From: Phycisphaerae bacterium
GTDB lineage: Bacteria; Planctomycetota; Phycisphaerae; Phycisphaerales; SM1A02
Assembly (NCBI GenBank): GCA_016795035.1
Contig: JAEUIT010000031.1
Span: 1-64,000, forward strand
Length of the DNA: 64,000 bases
Direction of reading: 5' to 3'
The notes beneath the pieces are model-generated. The model had not been told where the DNA came from. It did no database searches and worked only from the letters and a program-made list of their open reading frames with translations. Positions 55,680 to 64,000 of the stretch are shown here, piece after piece; position 1 is the first letter of the stretch; each line of letters begins with the position of its first letter. The position numbers and the translations under genes were made by a program.

Positions 55680-58379
55680 TCAGCGACCCCAGTCGCCCAG
55701 GAGCGCGCCGATGTCGGCGGCGTCGACCTCTCCGTCGTCGGTGAGATCGCCGAGACCCGGTCCCTGCCCGAATCGGCCGAGGAGAACGCCGAGGTCGAGC
55801 GCCGTCACGGATCCGTCGCCGTCGAGATCACCCGGCCTCTCGCACGAATCCGGAACGCCGTTGAGGTTCGCGTCGTGCTCTGTCCCCGCCGCGATCTCCG
55901 CACTGTCGTCGACCCGGTTCCCGTTGCAGTCGGTCACGGGATCGAGAAGCCACGCTTCGGCAAGAGGGCCGGCCGACCCGCTGCGTGCTCCGATGGCGAC
56001 GAGGCGCCCATCGTCGAGCAGCGCCACCGCGCCGCCGACGAACCATGCGTCGAGCGGCGAACGCACCGTTGCAGCCTCGGCCCAGGCGCCGTTCGCCTCG
56101 CGACGGAAGATCTGCACGCCGCCGGCGGCGCGAGCCACGGCGACCTCGTTGCCGCGGACCGACAGGTCGCGCGACCACTTGGCGAACACGCCGTCCGCCG
56201 CCACCTCCAGGTCCGCTTCGGGCAACCACGCCCCGCGCGCGGTGCGCCGATAGACGAGCACGCGGCGAATCTCGGCCTGCGTCGAGGACCAGGTCGTGAA
56301 GAGGCGATCGCCCACGAGCGCGAGGTGGACGCCGAAGGCGCCCGCCGCGCCGGCGACATCCTTCAGCCGCAGCTCGGTGTCCTCGAGGATGGTGTCGTCG
56401 GGCATCAGGCGGAACAGGCGGACACGCCCCGTCTCGAACTCGGGCGTCGCCTCGAGGAGGTCGCTCACCGCGAGCCAGCGCTCCGCGTTGCTGCCGGCGA
56501 CCGGTCCCACGGCGATGGCCACGCCGGTCGAGAGCGCGGGATCCGGAAGGAGGATGGGCGCCGACGTCTCCGACCAGTCACCTGCGTCGTCGCGGCGGAA
56601 GTGACGGATCGGATAGGAGCCCAAAGCGTCCACCGGGCGCGGCACGAAGAGCTCGTCATCCGTGGCTGCAACGGTGAAACCGAACCACGTCATGACGCTC
56701 GACGCCGAATAGCTCGAGGTGAAGCTCGGCGCACCGAACGCGGGGACGTCGAAGAGCGAAACGGTTCCGATCGAACCCGGCATCAGCCCGCCGATGGCGG
56801 CCCATCCGTCGCGGATCGCGTACGGCTTCCCGCCCGCGTACGAGGCACAGGTCACCGGAAGCTGAAACGTGGAGGTCAGCTCTGCGCCCGGAACGAACGT
56901 TCCCCATTGCGGGCAGTCCGCGGCGTATCCCTCCGTCTCGAGAAAGTATGGGTTGATGGCAACGTGATCGTCGGTCGCGGCGAGATGCGCGAAGAACGGG
57001 GTCGACGGGCCCGGGACGACGAACGGCGCGACCTCGAGCGCGATGCGGGCGATGGCGCAGGAGTCGGGCACGCCGTCGTCGTCGAGGTCGGGAGCCGTGC
57101 CCGCCGCGATCTCGCAATCGTCGGCGAGGTAGTTCCCGTTGCAGTCGTTGTTCTCGAGACTCGACGGGCACGAGAGATCGACGGGGAAGACCGCAAGCTG
57201 GCTCGACGACCCGACAGCCATCGAAGCGACGCGCGGGCCGTACGGGGTGAGCGGCGCCTTGGCGTCGAACTCGGCCGTTCGGGACCAGGCGTTCCCCGAT
57301 CGACGGAACTCGGCCGTGCGCGTCGCCGACTCGCCTGCAACGGCGAACACGCCGACGATCACGCGACCGGCCCCGGCTGCAACGTTGAATCCGAATCCCT
57401 GCGATGGCTTCGACGGGAGCGGAAGGAGTCGCTGAGCCGCCCATGCGAGCCCGTCAAAGCTTGCGACGACCGCCGCGCCGGCGCCGGCGGACGTGGTGTT
57501 GGCGCTCGGCGCGCCGCCGATCACGACGTCGCCGAAGACGTCGACCGATGCGCCCAACTGGTCGCCCGCGAGCGGGGACGGGCTCGTGAGGATCGCCGTC
57601 CATGCGAAGGGAGCGCTTCCGCGCCCGCGAGCGCGCTCGAAGATCCAGAGCGCCCCCGACGAGGCCGGGCCCGCCCGCGACGATCCGGTCCCGCCGATCA
57701 CCACGCGGTCGCCGTCGAGCGCGAGCGCGGAGCCGAAGCGCTCGTTCGCGGCGGGCACGTCGGACGTCAGCGTCTGGATCGGCGTCCAGGTTCCCGAACG
57801 TCGTTCATAGACGGTGACCTGCCCCGCGGACGGGACGCCCGAGACGTCGAGGTTCGGGCTGCCCACGACGAGCGTGTCGCCGTCGACCGCGACGGAGCTT
57901 CCGAAGAGGCTTCCGGGGGCCGGGCCGAGCAGCTCCGCCGCCACGACCCATTGTCCGTTGGCGTCGCGGTCCGCGATGTTGACGCTTCCGACCGGCAGAC
58001 CGTTGACGACGCGAAGCGGCGCACCGATGGCGATCCGCCCGTGGTCGCGTGCGAGCGACTGTCCCCACAGGGCGAAGGACTGCGGCGCGGGAAATGTCGT
58101 CGAAGACCACGGGCCCGACGTCGGATCGCCGTCGAGCGTGAAGACGACCGTGGACGAGGCGTCGGTCAGGACGAGCCCGTCTGCGTCGCCCGCGGCGGCT
58201 TTCGGCGCGCCATACGGCAACGGAATCCATCCGGACGGCGGAATGAGCGGCAACGGCTCATCGGCCCCGGCGGCGCTTCCTAGGCTCACGAGCGACGCCA
58301 GCGCAAGCCAATGGCATGCGGCCCGAACGAAAAGGGACGCGAGCAAGACCGGAGAGAGCACCGTTCGTCGGATCGCCAT
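55680..58379 (-). CDS. Secreted FG-GAP/beta-propeller protein with dockerin tail, 899 aa
   Basis: Signal peptide (VLSPVLLASLFVRAACHWLALASLVSLGSAAGA). Several repeats of the FG-GAP type follow (LFGSSVAVDGDTLVVGSPNLD; RFGSALALDGDRVVIGG; QLGASVDVFGDVVIGG), suggesting integrin-alpha-like blades. Two DCNGN...D inserts (DCNGNYLADDCEIAAGT and DCNGNRVDDSAEIAAGT) are calcium-binding-like. The C-terminus has dockerin loops (DLDGDGSVTALDL and DLTDDGEVDAADI) and ends LLGDWGR, lacking the final Cys. It is probably a surface adhesion or matrix protein. The stop lies 4 bp from the convergent neighbour. Four of six interspersed-word copies here lie outside the DCNGN codons. Confidence 0.82.
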   Translation of the reverse strand: MAIRRTVLSPVLLASLFVRAACHWLALASLVSLGSAAGADEPLPLIPPSGWIPLPYGAPKAAAGDADGLVLTDASSTVVFTLDGDPTSGPWSSTTFPAPQSFALWGQSLARDHGRIAIGAPLRVVNGLPVGSVNIADRDANGQWVVAAELLGPAPGSLFGSSVAVDGDTLVVGSPNLDVSGVPSAGQVTVYERRSGTWTPIQTLTSDVPAANERFGSALALDGDRVVIGGTGSSRAGPASSGALWIFERARGRGSAPFAWTAILTSPSPLAGDQLGASVDVFGDVVIGGAPSANTTSAGAGAAVVASFDGLAWAAQRLLPLPSKPSQGFGFNVAAGAGRVIVGVFAVAGESATRTAEFRRSGNAWSRTAEFDAKAPLTPYGPRVASMAVGSSSQLAVFPVDLSCPSSLENNDCNGNYLADDCEIAAGTAPDLDDDGVPDSCAIARIALEVAPFVVPGPSTPFFAHLAATDDHVAINPYFLETEGYAADCPQWGTFVPGAELTSTFQLPVTCASYAGGKPYAIRDGWAAIGGLMPGSIGTVSLFDVPAFGAPSFTSSYSASSVMTWFGFTVAATDDELFVPRPVDALGSYPIRHFRRDDAGDWSETSAPILLPDPALSTGVAIAVGPVAGSNAERWLAVSDLLEATPEFETGRVRLFRLMPDDTILEDTELRLKDVAGAAGAFGVHLALVGDRLFTTWSSTQAEIRRVLVYRRTARGAWLPEADLEVAADGVFAKWSRDLSVRGNEVAVARAAGGVQIFRREANGAWAEAATVRSPLDAWFVGGAVALLDDGRLVAIGARSGSAGPLAEAWLLDPVTDCNGNRVDDSAEIAAGTEHDANLNGVPDSCERPGDLDGDGSVTALDLGVLLGRFGQGPGLGDLTDDGEVDAADIGALLGDWGR

Positions 58380-58527
58380 TCCACACCTCGATCGCAAGGT
58401 TCGCGAGCGGCGTCGCGTGCAGCCGCCATCGCTTCACTACGAAGAATCTCGCGCGCGGCGGGTCCCGGAGTGCGAAATCTGCGTGAGTCGTACGATGATT
58501 CCCCGCGCCGCTCGCGAGGAAACGCTG

Positions 58528-59067
58528 ATGTTGAATGACGCACTTTGGGCCCCCTGGCGTATCGCCTACCTGAAAGACCTCGAGCGGAAGGAGGCGGCGG
58601 CGGCCGGAGCCACCCCGGCGGCCGCAGGGTCGTCGAACTTCTTCGTTCGGTATTGGGCGACACCGGCACAGGACCGCGAGTCGCTCGTCATCTACCGATC
58701 CGAGTTCGGGATGATCCTCCTCAACCGCTTCCCGTACGTGAACGGGCATCTCCTCGTTGCACTGGGCGAGCCGCGGCCACGGCTTGCCGAATACGACGCC
58801 ACCCGTCGAGCCGCGTTCTGGTCGCTGATCGAGCGGGCGATGGATCTTGCGCAGGCGACGCTTGATCCGCAGGGGCTCAACATGGGCATCAACGAGGGAC
58901 GCGCGGCCGGTGCCGGCGTGCCCGAGCACGTGCACGCGCACGTGGTGCCGCGCTGGAACGGCGACACCAACTTCATGGCGGCGGTCGGCCAGGTGCGCGT
59001 CGTGCCCGACGCACTCGAGCGCATGTGGCAGAGTTATCGCGCGACCGTGGAACGCCTCGGGATGTGA
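58528..59067 (+). CDS. HIT family hydrolase/phosphorylase (AP4A-type), 179 aa
   Basis: The histidine triad is in VPEHVHAHVVPRWNGDTNFM (about residue 133), and NRFPYVNGHLLVAL is the conserved upstream segment. The N-terminal LNDALWAPWRIAYL is typical of the branch near AP4A phosphorylases, which act on nucleoside-tetraphosphate or similar substrates. The ATG at 58528 is favoured because GAGGA lies 7 bases upstream; an in-frame ATG at 58495 would overlap a TACGAT box likely to be its promoter. Length is normal. Confidence 0.92.
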   Translation: MLNDALWAPWRIAYLKDLERKEAAAAGATPAAAGSSNFFVRYWATPAQDRESLVIYRSEFGMILLNRFPYVNGHLLVALGEPRPRLAEYDATRRAAFWSLIERAMDLAQATLDPQGLNMGINEGRAAGAGVPEHVHAHVVPRWNGDTNFMAAVGQVRVVPDALERMWQSYRATVERLGM

Positions 59068-59729
59068 GGCCGCGCCGCGCGCTCGCGACCCTGATGGGTC
59101 ATCGCGACCCCGCCGAGGACGGACGGGGCGCGCGGCATTGCGAGCGTCGAATGTGAGGGCCCAAAGAATGGAAGGCACGGGCAACACAGGGCTGCCCGAG
59201 GCTCGACTGACCGCCCGAAATCGAACGGTGAATCGAGCCGGCCAGGTGCTTCGCTCGAACCCCAATGACAGGTGGGTTCGACGGCCGACGGTCTCGGTAC
59301 TTCCACTCTCCGACGAGGCTTTGGGGCAACGTCAGCAGGCCTGACCGCTCCGCGGCATCAACGATCCCTTGGGGTTCAGCAAGGTTCGAGGAATGCGGCT
59401 GACCGCCTTCCATGGCTCCATCCGGGCTGCGAGGTCAAACGCACCCAGCGAGAGTTTGGGCCCACAAGAAGGCGGACGAACTGTACCGCTCGCTCACTCC
59501 GAGGCAACCGCGTTGTGCAGACTTCCGTACGTGTCCCGGTGCGATGCGGAAATGGCGTCCGCGGTGAAAACCGCGAACGGCCCGGAGCCGCCCCGACACG
59601 CGTTGACCATCGCGTGAGCCACCGTTATCTTCCGCGATCGCTGTCGCGCCCGTGCCCCCGTCAGAGGTCGCGTGTGACCCGTCGTCTGGCCTTTCCGCCT
59701 TGCCTCTCGCTCACCACAGGAAGTACCCG
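59068..59729. other. Unexplained 660-bp interval
   Basis: No gene is supported. Overlapping open frames exist on both strands (59099-59413 minus, 59272-59847 plus, 59167-59344 plus), none with a recognised family, start signal or the strong third-position GC of neighbouring genes. Composition looks lower in GC than its surroundings. A hairpin CGGGCA...TGCCCG is at 59176-59198. tmRNA, RNase P RNA and SRP RNA signatures were not found. It may be a decayed element or an unrecognised structured RNA. Confidence 0.4.
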
Positions 59730-60050
59730 ATGCGAACGAATGCCTCCGTCTCCTCGCGCTCCCTCGTCTTCGCCGTCCGTGCAGGCGTTGTGGCTGCGGT
59801 CGCCGCCGTCGCCGTCGGATGCAACTCGGAGCCGAAGGACTCGGTGAGCTTCAATGCGATCAAGAGCGACCTGACCCCGGAAATGCTCACGCTGACCCAG
59901 CGCAACGTCGACGCCGAGCGAACGGTCGCCGTCACCGAGAACACGAACTGGCGCCTCTTCTGGATGGATCTCGGCCGCGTGTGGGGCCTCGACCGCCCGA
60001 GCATGCTCTCGCCGTACACGATCATCCCGACGAGCGGCAACCCTCAATAA
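59730..60050 (+). CDS. Small lipoprotein, 106 aa
   Basis: Signal peptide with lipobox (AGVVAAVAAVAVGC), then CNSEPKDSVSFNAIKSDLTPEMLTLTQRNVDAERTVAVTENTNWRLFWMDLGRVWGLDRPSML. The NWRLFWMDLGRVWGLDRPSxLSP segment looks conserved in short planctomycete lipoproteins, but I have no family name. GGAA lies before the ATG. A good terminator follows. It probably sits in the outer membrane or cell envelope. Confidence 0.8.
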   Translation: MRTNASVSSRSLVFAVRAGVVAAVAAVAVGCNSEPKDSVSFNAIKSDLTPEMLTLTQRNVDAERTVAVTENTNWRLFWMDLGRVWGLDRPSMLSPYTIIPTSGNPQ

Positions 60051-60099
60051 CGATCATTCCTCGGAACCACGGTCGCACCGCGACCGCGACAAGCACCGC

Positions 60100-60137
60100 A
60101 ACCCCGAGGCTCGCCTCGGGGTTGTTCGTTTTCTTTC
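60100..60137 (+). terminator. Rho-independent terminator after the small lipoprotein gene
   Basis: Ten-bp stem (AACCCCGAGG and complement) closing on a CTCG loop, followed by the T-rich stretch GTTCGTTTTCTTT. Confidence 0.85.
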
Positions 60138-60185
60138 CTGCAACACCTCGAACGCCTCGCCTGTTCACGAACGCCGACGACCTTC

Positions 60186-61673
60186 GTGCCGCCCCTTCGG
60201 ACCATTCTCGCCCCGCTCTCTGAGCCTGTCGTGCGACCAGCGTGGGCGCTCGGCGGTCTGCTGGGCTCGATCGTCTCGGGCTTCCATCCGAAGCGCCTGC
60301 CGCCCATGCTCCGCGCGACCTATGCGCGCGAGCTCGTCTCGTGGCTCTTCCTGCCGGTGATGCTCGGCGCCATCGAAGGCGGCACGATCAGCATCGTCGT
60401 GAAGAAGAGTTTCACGGGCGCCGCCGACGTCAGCGACTGGACCCTCAACATCGCCGTCACGATTCTCACGGCGGCACCGAACTTCGCCAACCTGACGAGT
60501 TTCGTCTGGGCCGCCCTGGCCCGAGGCCGCGCGAAAGTCCCGTTCATCTCCGCGTTACAGGTGGCGACGGCGCTTCTCGTCGCGGCGATGGCGCTCGCTC
60601 CGCACGATCTCTTCGGGCTCGTCCTCATCACGACGCTCGCGGTGATCGCTCGTACATGCTGGACCGGCGTGATCACGCTCCGGACGGCGGTCTGGCGGAA
60701 CAACTATCCGCACGCGAGCCGCGCGAACATCGCCGGAAAGATGGCGGTCGTCCAGAGCCTCATGCTTGCGATCGCCGGCTGGATCGTCGGCGAGTGGCTC
60801 GACTGGAACCCCAATCTCTTCCACGTGCTGTTTCCGCTCCTCGCCGCCTACGGGCTTCTCGGAAACTCGATCTACCGACAGGTTCGGCTGCGCGGACAGC
60901 GGAGGCTCGCCCGAGCGGAACTCGCCGGACGCGCCGGCCCCGCGTTCTCGTTGGCGCCATGGTCGATGGCTCGCGCGCTCGGGCGATCGATGCGCGAGGT
61001 CGGCCAGACGCTCGCCGACGACGCGCTCTACCGCCGGTTCATGTGGTGGATGTTCGTGTTCGGGTTCGGCAACCTGATGTTCAGCGCGCCGCTCGCGCTC
61101 GTCTTGGCGGACGAGTTCCGCGTCGACTACCACGCGGGCATCATGGTGACGACCGTCATACCGCTCGTCGTCATGCCGTTCGCCATTCCGCTCTGGGCGA
61201 AGCTCATGGGCCGGACCCACATCATCGAGTTCCGCGCGATTCACGGGTGGAGCTTTGTCGCGGGCAGCGTCGCCATGTGGCTCGCAAGCATGTGCCACGC
61301 GTTCTGGCTGTTCTACGTCTCGTCCGTCCTCCTCGGGATCGGATTCGGCGGCGGCATTCTGGCGTGGAATCTCGGGCACCACGACTTTGCCCCCGCGCAC
61401 AAGGACGGCCAGTACATGGCCGTGCACGTGACGCTCAACGGCATCCGCGGACTCCTCGCGCCGATCGCGAGCCTCGCGCTCTACGAGTGGTTCAAGCGAC
61501 TCGAGATGGTCTGGCTCGTCTTCCTCGTGTGCGTGATCGTGAATACGGTCGGCGTGCTTGGCTTCATGGCCATGCGACGATCGCTGCGCCGGAGTGACGC
61601 GGAGCGCGAACTGCAGCCTGAGCCGCCCCTCGAACCGCGACCGGCCATCGCGGCGCACGACGATCGCGAGTGA
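60186..61673 (+). CDS. MFS-type transporter, 495 aa
   Basis: About eleven hydrophobic helices in two halves, separated by a polar loop with RQVRLRGQRRLARAELAGR. Recognisable parts are ARELVSWLFLPVMLGAIEGGTISIVVKKSF near the start, FGFGNLMFSAPLALVLADEF opening the second half, and SSVLLGIGFGGGILAWNLGHHDFAP. The layout fits a planctomycete MFS family of unknown substrate. The start is GTG at 60186 with no clear ribosome site; a later ATG near 60306 is possible. A frameshifted gene follows 50 bp downstream. Confidence 0.82.
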   Translation: MPPLRTILAPLSEPVVRPAWALGGLLGSIVSGFHPKRLPPMLRATYARELVSWLFLPVMLGAIEGGTISIVVKKSFTGAADVSDWTLNIAVTILTAAPNFANLTSFVWAALARGRAKVPFISALQVATALLVAAMALAPHDLFGLVLITTLAVIARTCWTGVITLRTAVWRNNYPHASRANIAGKMAVVQSLMLAIAGWIVGEWLDWNPNLFHVLFPLLAAYGLLGNSIYRQVRLRGQRRLARAELAGRAGPAFSLAPWSMARALGRSMREVGQTLADDALYRRFMWWMFVFGFGNLMFSAPLALVLADEFRVDYHAGIMVTTVIPLVVMPFAIPLWAKLMGRTHIIEFRAIHGWSFVAGSVAMWLASMCHAFWLFYVSSVLLGIGFGGGILAWNLGHHDFAPAHKDGQYMAVHVTLNGIRGLLAPIASLALYEWFKRLEMVWLVFLVCVIVNTVGVLGFMAMRRSLRRSDAERELQPEPPLEPRPAIAAHDDRE

Positions 61674-61723
61674 CGCGCAGTCCGCCATTGCTCGATCGTG
61701 GCCACCGGACGGATACTCGTGCC

Positions 61724-62535
61724 ATGCGGCCCACCACGCGTTACGCCTCCGCCGTCCTTGTCGCCTTCGCCGCCGGGGTCACACGCGCCACTCCGCCGGA
61801 CATCGAGTCGCCGACACCGGCCCCGCCATCCGGGCCTGCGACGTCGATCGCTCCGCTGCTAGACGCCTTCCCAGACCGTTCACCCTTCCGGTCGGCCCCC
61901 TATGACCCCGCCTACGCGGCGTTCGTCGGAGCGCAGCTTCGGGCGCTTGGCACCGACGAGGCGCTTCGGCAGCTCGAATCCTTCGCCGCGCTCGATCGCG
62001 CTCCGGCCGTGGGCACGCTCGCGCCCTTGACCTCGCGCGTCAGCTCGCCCTCGCGCTCGCAAGCGTGGATCCCGATGTCCTGTCGCAGGTCCCGGTCACG
62101 GACCCGTGCACGAGTGCCTCGAGAGACGCCACGCTCGCGTTCCTTCGCGAACTCGACTCGGTGGACGCCCGCTGGAACGCAGCGATCGGCCGCTACACGC
62201 GCCCGGACGGCACCTATGACGAGCGACCCACCGAGTTCCGGGAAGCGTCGGTCTCACTCTTCTCGTACGACGACTGGTCGCTGCGCATCCTGGTCGAGCG
62301 GGAATCCAGTCGACGCGTACGCGTCCGGGCCATCATCGAGCCGCACGCGCTCGCGCGGTCGGCGAGCGCCAGCGTTCGCCTGCGCATGGATGGCGAGACG
62401 CAGACGTTCGCGACGCTCCCCGCGTCCGATACATCATTCGTGATCGACCGCTGCGTCGATGTCGCCCCCGAGACCACGTTGCAGCTCGATGTTGACACGG
62501 GCGTCGAGGTCCGGAGCGTTCGCCACTGCCCGTAG
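61724..62535 (+). pseudogene. Exported hypothetical protein broken by a frameshift
   Basis: The first part (signal peptide TTRYASAVLVAFAAGVTRA, then DPAYAAFVGAQLRALGTDEALRQLESFAALDRA) is in one frame. From about 62020 the coding character moves to another frame, giving ALDLARQLALALASVDPDVLSQVPVTDPC...ATLAFLRELDSVDARW and ending at 62535 with VRSVRHCP. Continued reading of the first frame is Arg/Ser-rich nonsense. One missing base near 62010-62035 would restore a single frame of about 270 aa. This is either a real pseudogene or a sequencing or assembly error. No family recognised. Confidence 0.7.
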
Positions 62536-62945
62536 GCGATCGGGATCGGCACACGCCGCGTGAAACGCCGTCCACGCGGATGCGCGCGACCATGACGACC
62601 CATAGGTCCGGTCACGAGGGCGACGGACGACGCGACTCCCCGCCGAACCGCGTTTCCATGGCGGGAATCGCCGTTTTCGACGGCGGTCCGCACACGCCGT
62701 TTCTCTCCGCCGCCCATGCGCGCGGCGCGCGCGTACGGCGATCCCCCGAATTCGCGAGGAACGGTTGTTTCCGTGGGCTTTCCCGTATACTCGCCGTCCC
62801 GCGTCGAACGCTCAGGGCGGTCCTGAGGGCGGTATCGCACCCTTTGTTCGCAGGAACTGTCGTCGCCTGTCCGCACCTGCGAGCGGACACGCCCGCTCAC
62901 GTGAGCGCAGCGCGCCAAACGAAGGGCGACGAAGACACACACAAC
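62536..62945. other. Upstream region of rpsA, 410 bp
   Basis: No gene seen. A long leader of about 150 nt runs from the promoter at 62765-62791 to the rpsA ATG. S1 leaders are often targets of autogenous control in other bacteria; I see no specific recognisable element, only GC-rich inverted segments. Confidence 0.5.
62765..62791 (+). promoter_or_regulatory. rpsA promoter, TTGTTT-15-TATACT
   Basis: A TATACT -10 box at 62786-62791 with TTGTTT 15 bp upstream (or GTTGTT at 16 bp). This is the best sigma-70 -10 match on the plus strand of this region. Confidence 0.65.
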
Positions 62946-64000
62946 ATGGTTGATTTCAATCTCATCGAGGAGCTGCAGGTCGACGACCTCGCAGCCGAGC
63001 AGATGCTTCGTGCCGCGTTCGGCGACACCGTCGCCAAGGGCGACATGAACTCGCTGCTCAAGTCCGAAGACATCAAGAATTTCGAGCAGGGCGCGATCCT
63101 CAAGGGTCGTGTCGTCGGCTTCGCGGGCGACTTCGTCGTCATCGAGGTCGGCTTGAAGAGCGAAGGGCTCGTCGAAAAGGGCGAGTTCGACGGTGACGTC
63201 GCCATCGGCGACGAAGTCGAAGTGCTCCTCGAACAGATCGAAGGCGAAGACGGCGGCGTCATCCTTTCGAAGCGCAAGGCCGACCGCATTCGCGGCTGGG
63301 AACAGATCCTTCAGACCAAGAAGGAAGGCGACGTCATCGAAGGTCGCTGCCTGAAGAAGATCAAGGGCGGCCTCCTCGTCGACATGGGCGTCCCGGTCTT
63401 CCTCCCCGCGTCGCAGGTCGACGTCCGTCGCCCCGGCGACATCGGCGACTTCATCGGCAAGTCGATTCGCGCCGTCATCCTCAAGATCGACGAAGAGCGC
63501 CGCAACATCGTCATCAGCCGTCGCAAGCTGATCGAAGAGGAACGCGAAGAAGCGAAGCGCCGCCTCCTCGACAACGTCAAGGAAGGCGACATCGTCAAGG
63601 GCACCGTCACGAACATCGCCGACTTCGGCGCGTTCGTCGATCTCGGCGGCATCGACGGCCTTCTTCACGTCACCGACATGTCGTGGGGCCGCGTCAATCA
63701 CCCGAGCGAAGTCGTTCGCATCGGCGATGAGATCGAAGTCAAGATCCTCAACATCGAGCGCGAGCGCGAGAAGATCTCGCTCGGCCTCAAGCAGAAGGAA
63801 ACGTCGCCGTGGGAGCAGATCGAGCGGAAGTATCCGGTCGGCTGCCGCGTCCGCGGTTCGGTCGTCAACCTCATGTCGTACGGCGCGTTCGTGCGGCTTG
63901 AGGAAGGCATCGAAGGCCTCGTCCACATCAGCGAGATGTCGTGGACTCGCCGCGTGAATCACCCGAGCGAAGTGGTCCAGGTGAGCGACGAGGTCGATGT
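62946..64000 (+). CDS. rpsA: 30S ribosomal protein S1 (3' end outside window)
   Basis: Open from the ATG at 62946 to the window end (351 codons). At least four S1 RNA-binding repeats are visible: GAILKGRVVGFAGDFVVIEVGLKSEGLV (about 50), GDVIEGRCLKKIKGGLLVDMGVPVFLPASQVD, GDIVKGTVTNIADFGAFVDLGGIDGLLHVTDMSWGRVNHPSEVV and GCRVRGSVVNLMSYGAFVRLEEGIEGLVHISEMSW. S1 binds mRNA at the small subunit and promotes initiation. Codons such as GAA, AAG and CGT are more frequent than in the neighbours, as expected of a highly expressed gene. No copies of the interspersed word. Confidence 0.97.
   Translation, partial: MVDFNLIEELQVDDLAAEQMLRAAFGDTVAKGDMNSLLKSEDIKNFEQGAILKGRVVGFAGDFVVIEVGLKSEGLVEKGEFDGDVAIGDEVEVLLEQIEGEDGGVILSKRKADRIRGWEQILQTKKEGDVIEGRCLKKIKGGLLVDMGVPVFLPASQVDVRRPGDIGDFIGKSIRAVILKIDEERRNIVISRRKLIEEEREEAKRRLLDNVKEGDIVKGTVTNIADFGAFVDLGGIDGLLHVTDMSWGRVNHPSEVVRIGDEIEVKILNIEREREKISLGLKQKETSPWEQIERKYPVGCRVRGSVVNLMSYGAFVRLEEGIEGLVHISEMSWTRRVNHPSEVVQVSDEVD

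Noticed and set aside
59068..59729. tmRNA or RNase P RNA in the orphan interval
   Set aside because: GGTTCGACGG at 59275 recalls a tmRNA 5' segment, but no tRNA-like ends, tag frame or RNase P core follow.

Overview
The window looks like a chromosomal segment of a high-GC planctomycete, most likely of the Phycisphaerae type. The evidence is seven secreted proteins whose C-termini carry paired dockerin-like repeats ending in LLGAWG (often followed by AC), a planctomycete-style ECF sigma factor, a Ser/Thr kinase fused to a long TPR-like tail, a prepilin-like protein, and several membrane proteins with CxxC...CxECG zinc ribbons. There is no integrase, transposase, prophage, CRISPR array or restriction cluster. 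Housekeeping genes anchor the segment: gap, fabI, coaX, metH, rpsA and a tRNA-Arg.

Layout. 0-11 kb: dockerin-tailed secreted proteins, an EF-hand protein, a transglutaminase-like protein, a TPR sulfotransferase, a MauE-like protein and a pyroglutamyl-peptidase-like protein. 11-16 kb: an S41 peptidase, an ECF sigma factor, a DUF2892 protein and an SLC13-type permease with RCK_C domains. 16-26 kb: two coupled zinc-ribbon membrane paralogues, the Ser/Thr kinase, a TerC protein and a first cluster of 23-bp repeats. 26-31 kb: a double thioredoxin, then gap, an SDR and an aldose epimerase on the minus strand, then a BtpA-family gene. 31-34.7 kb: a tight set of class IV aminotransferase, coaX, a shortened MnmE-like GTPase and an acetyltransferase. 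34.7-37 kb: fabI, tRNA-Arg and an Rsm22-like methyltransferase, with heptamer-repeat hairpins between. 37-40 kb: a His/Cys-rich protein, a prepilin-like protein and two paralogous dockerin proteins, possibly one functional locus. 40-46 kb: transporters, an RlmK-like methyltransferase, a TerB-like protein, an ABM-VOC fusion and a lipoprotein. 46-50 kb: metH, with a clear promoter abutted by a perfect palindrome, then a second cluster of the 23-bp repeats. 50-64 kb: two LolA-like periplasmic paralogues, an ABC exporter pair, another zinc-ribbon protein, a large FG-GAP protein, a HIT protein, an unexplained 660-bp stretch, an MFS transporter, a frameshifted gene and rpsA running off the end.

The most striking signal is not a gene. 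The octamer CTGCAACG, usually followed by NNGA, occurs about 57 times by my eye count where roughly two would be expected. Copies are balanced between strands (30 and 27), fall in several reading frames, and also lie between genes. Density (about 0.9 per kb), strand symmetry and the extended consensus resemble the DNA uptake sequences of Neisseria and Haemophilus. A planctomycete uptake signal, or another genome-wide protein-binding word, is the leading candidate for a previously undescribed system here.

Two further regulatory themes recur. Several genes have a TANNNT box only 6-9 nt before the start codon, implying leaderless mRNAs. Many genes end at strong hairpins that can serve both strands.
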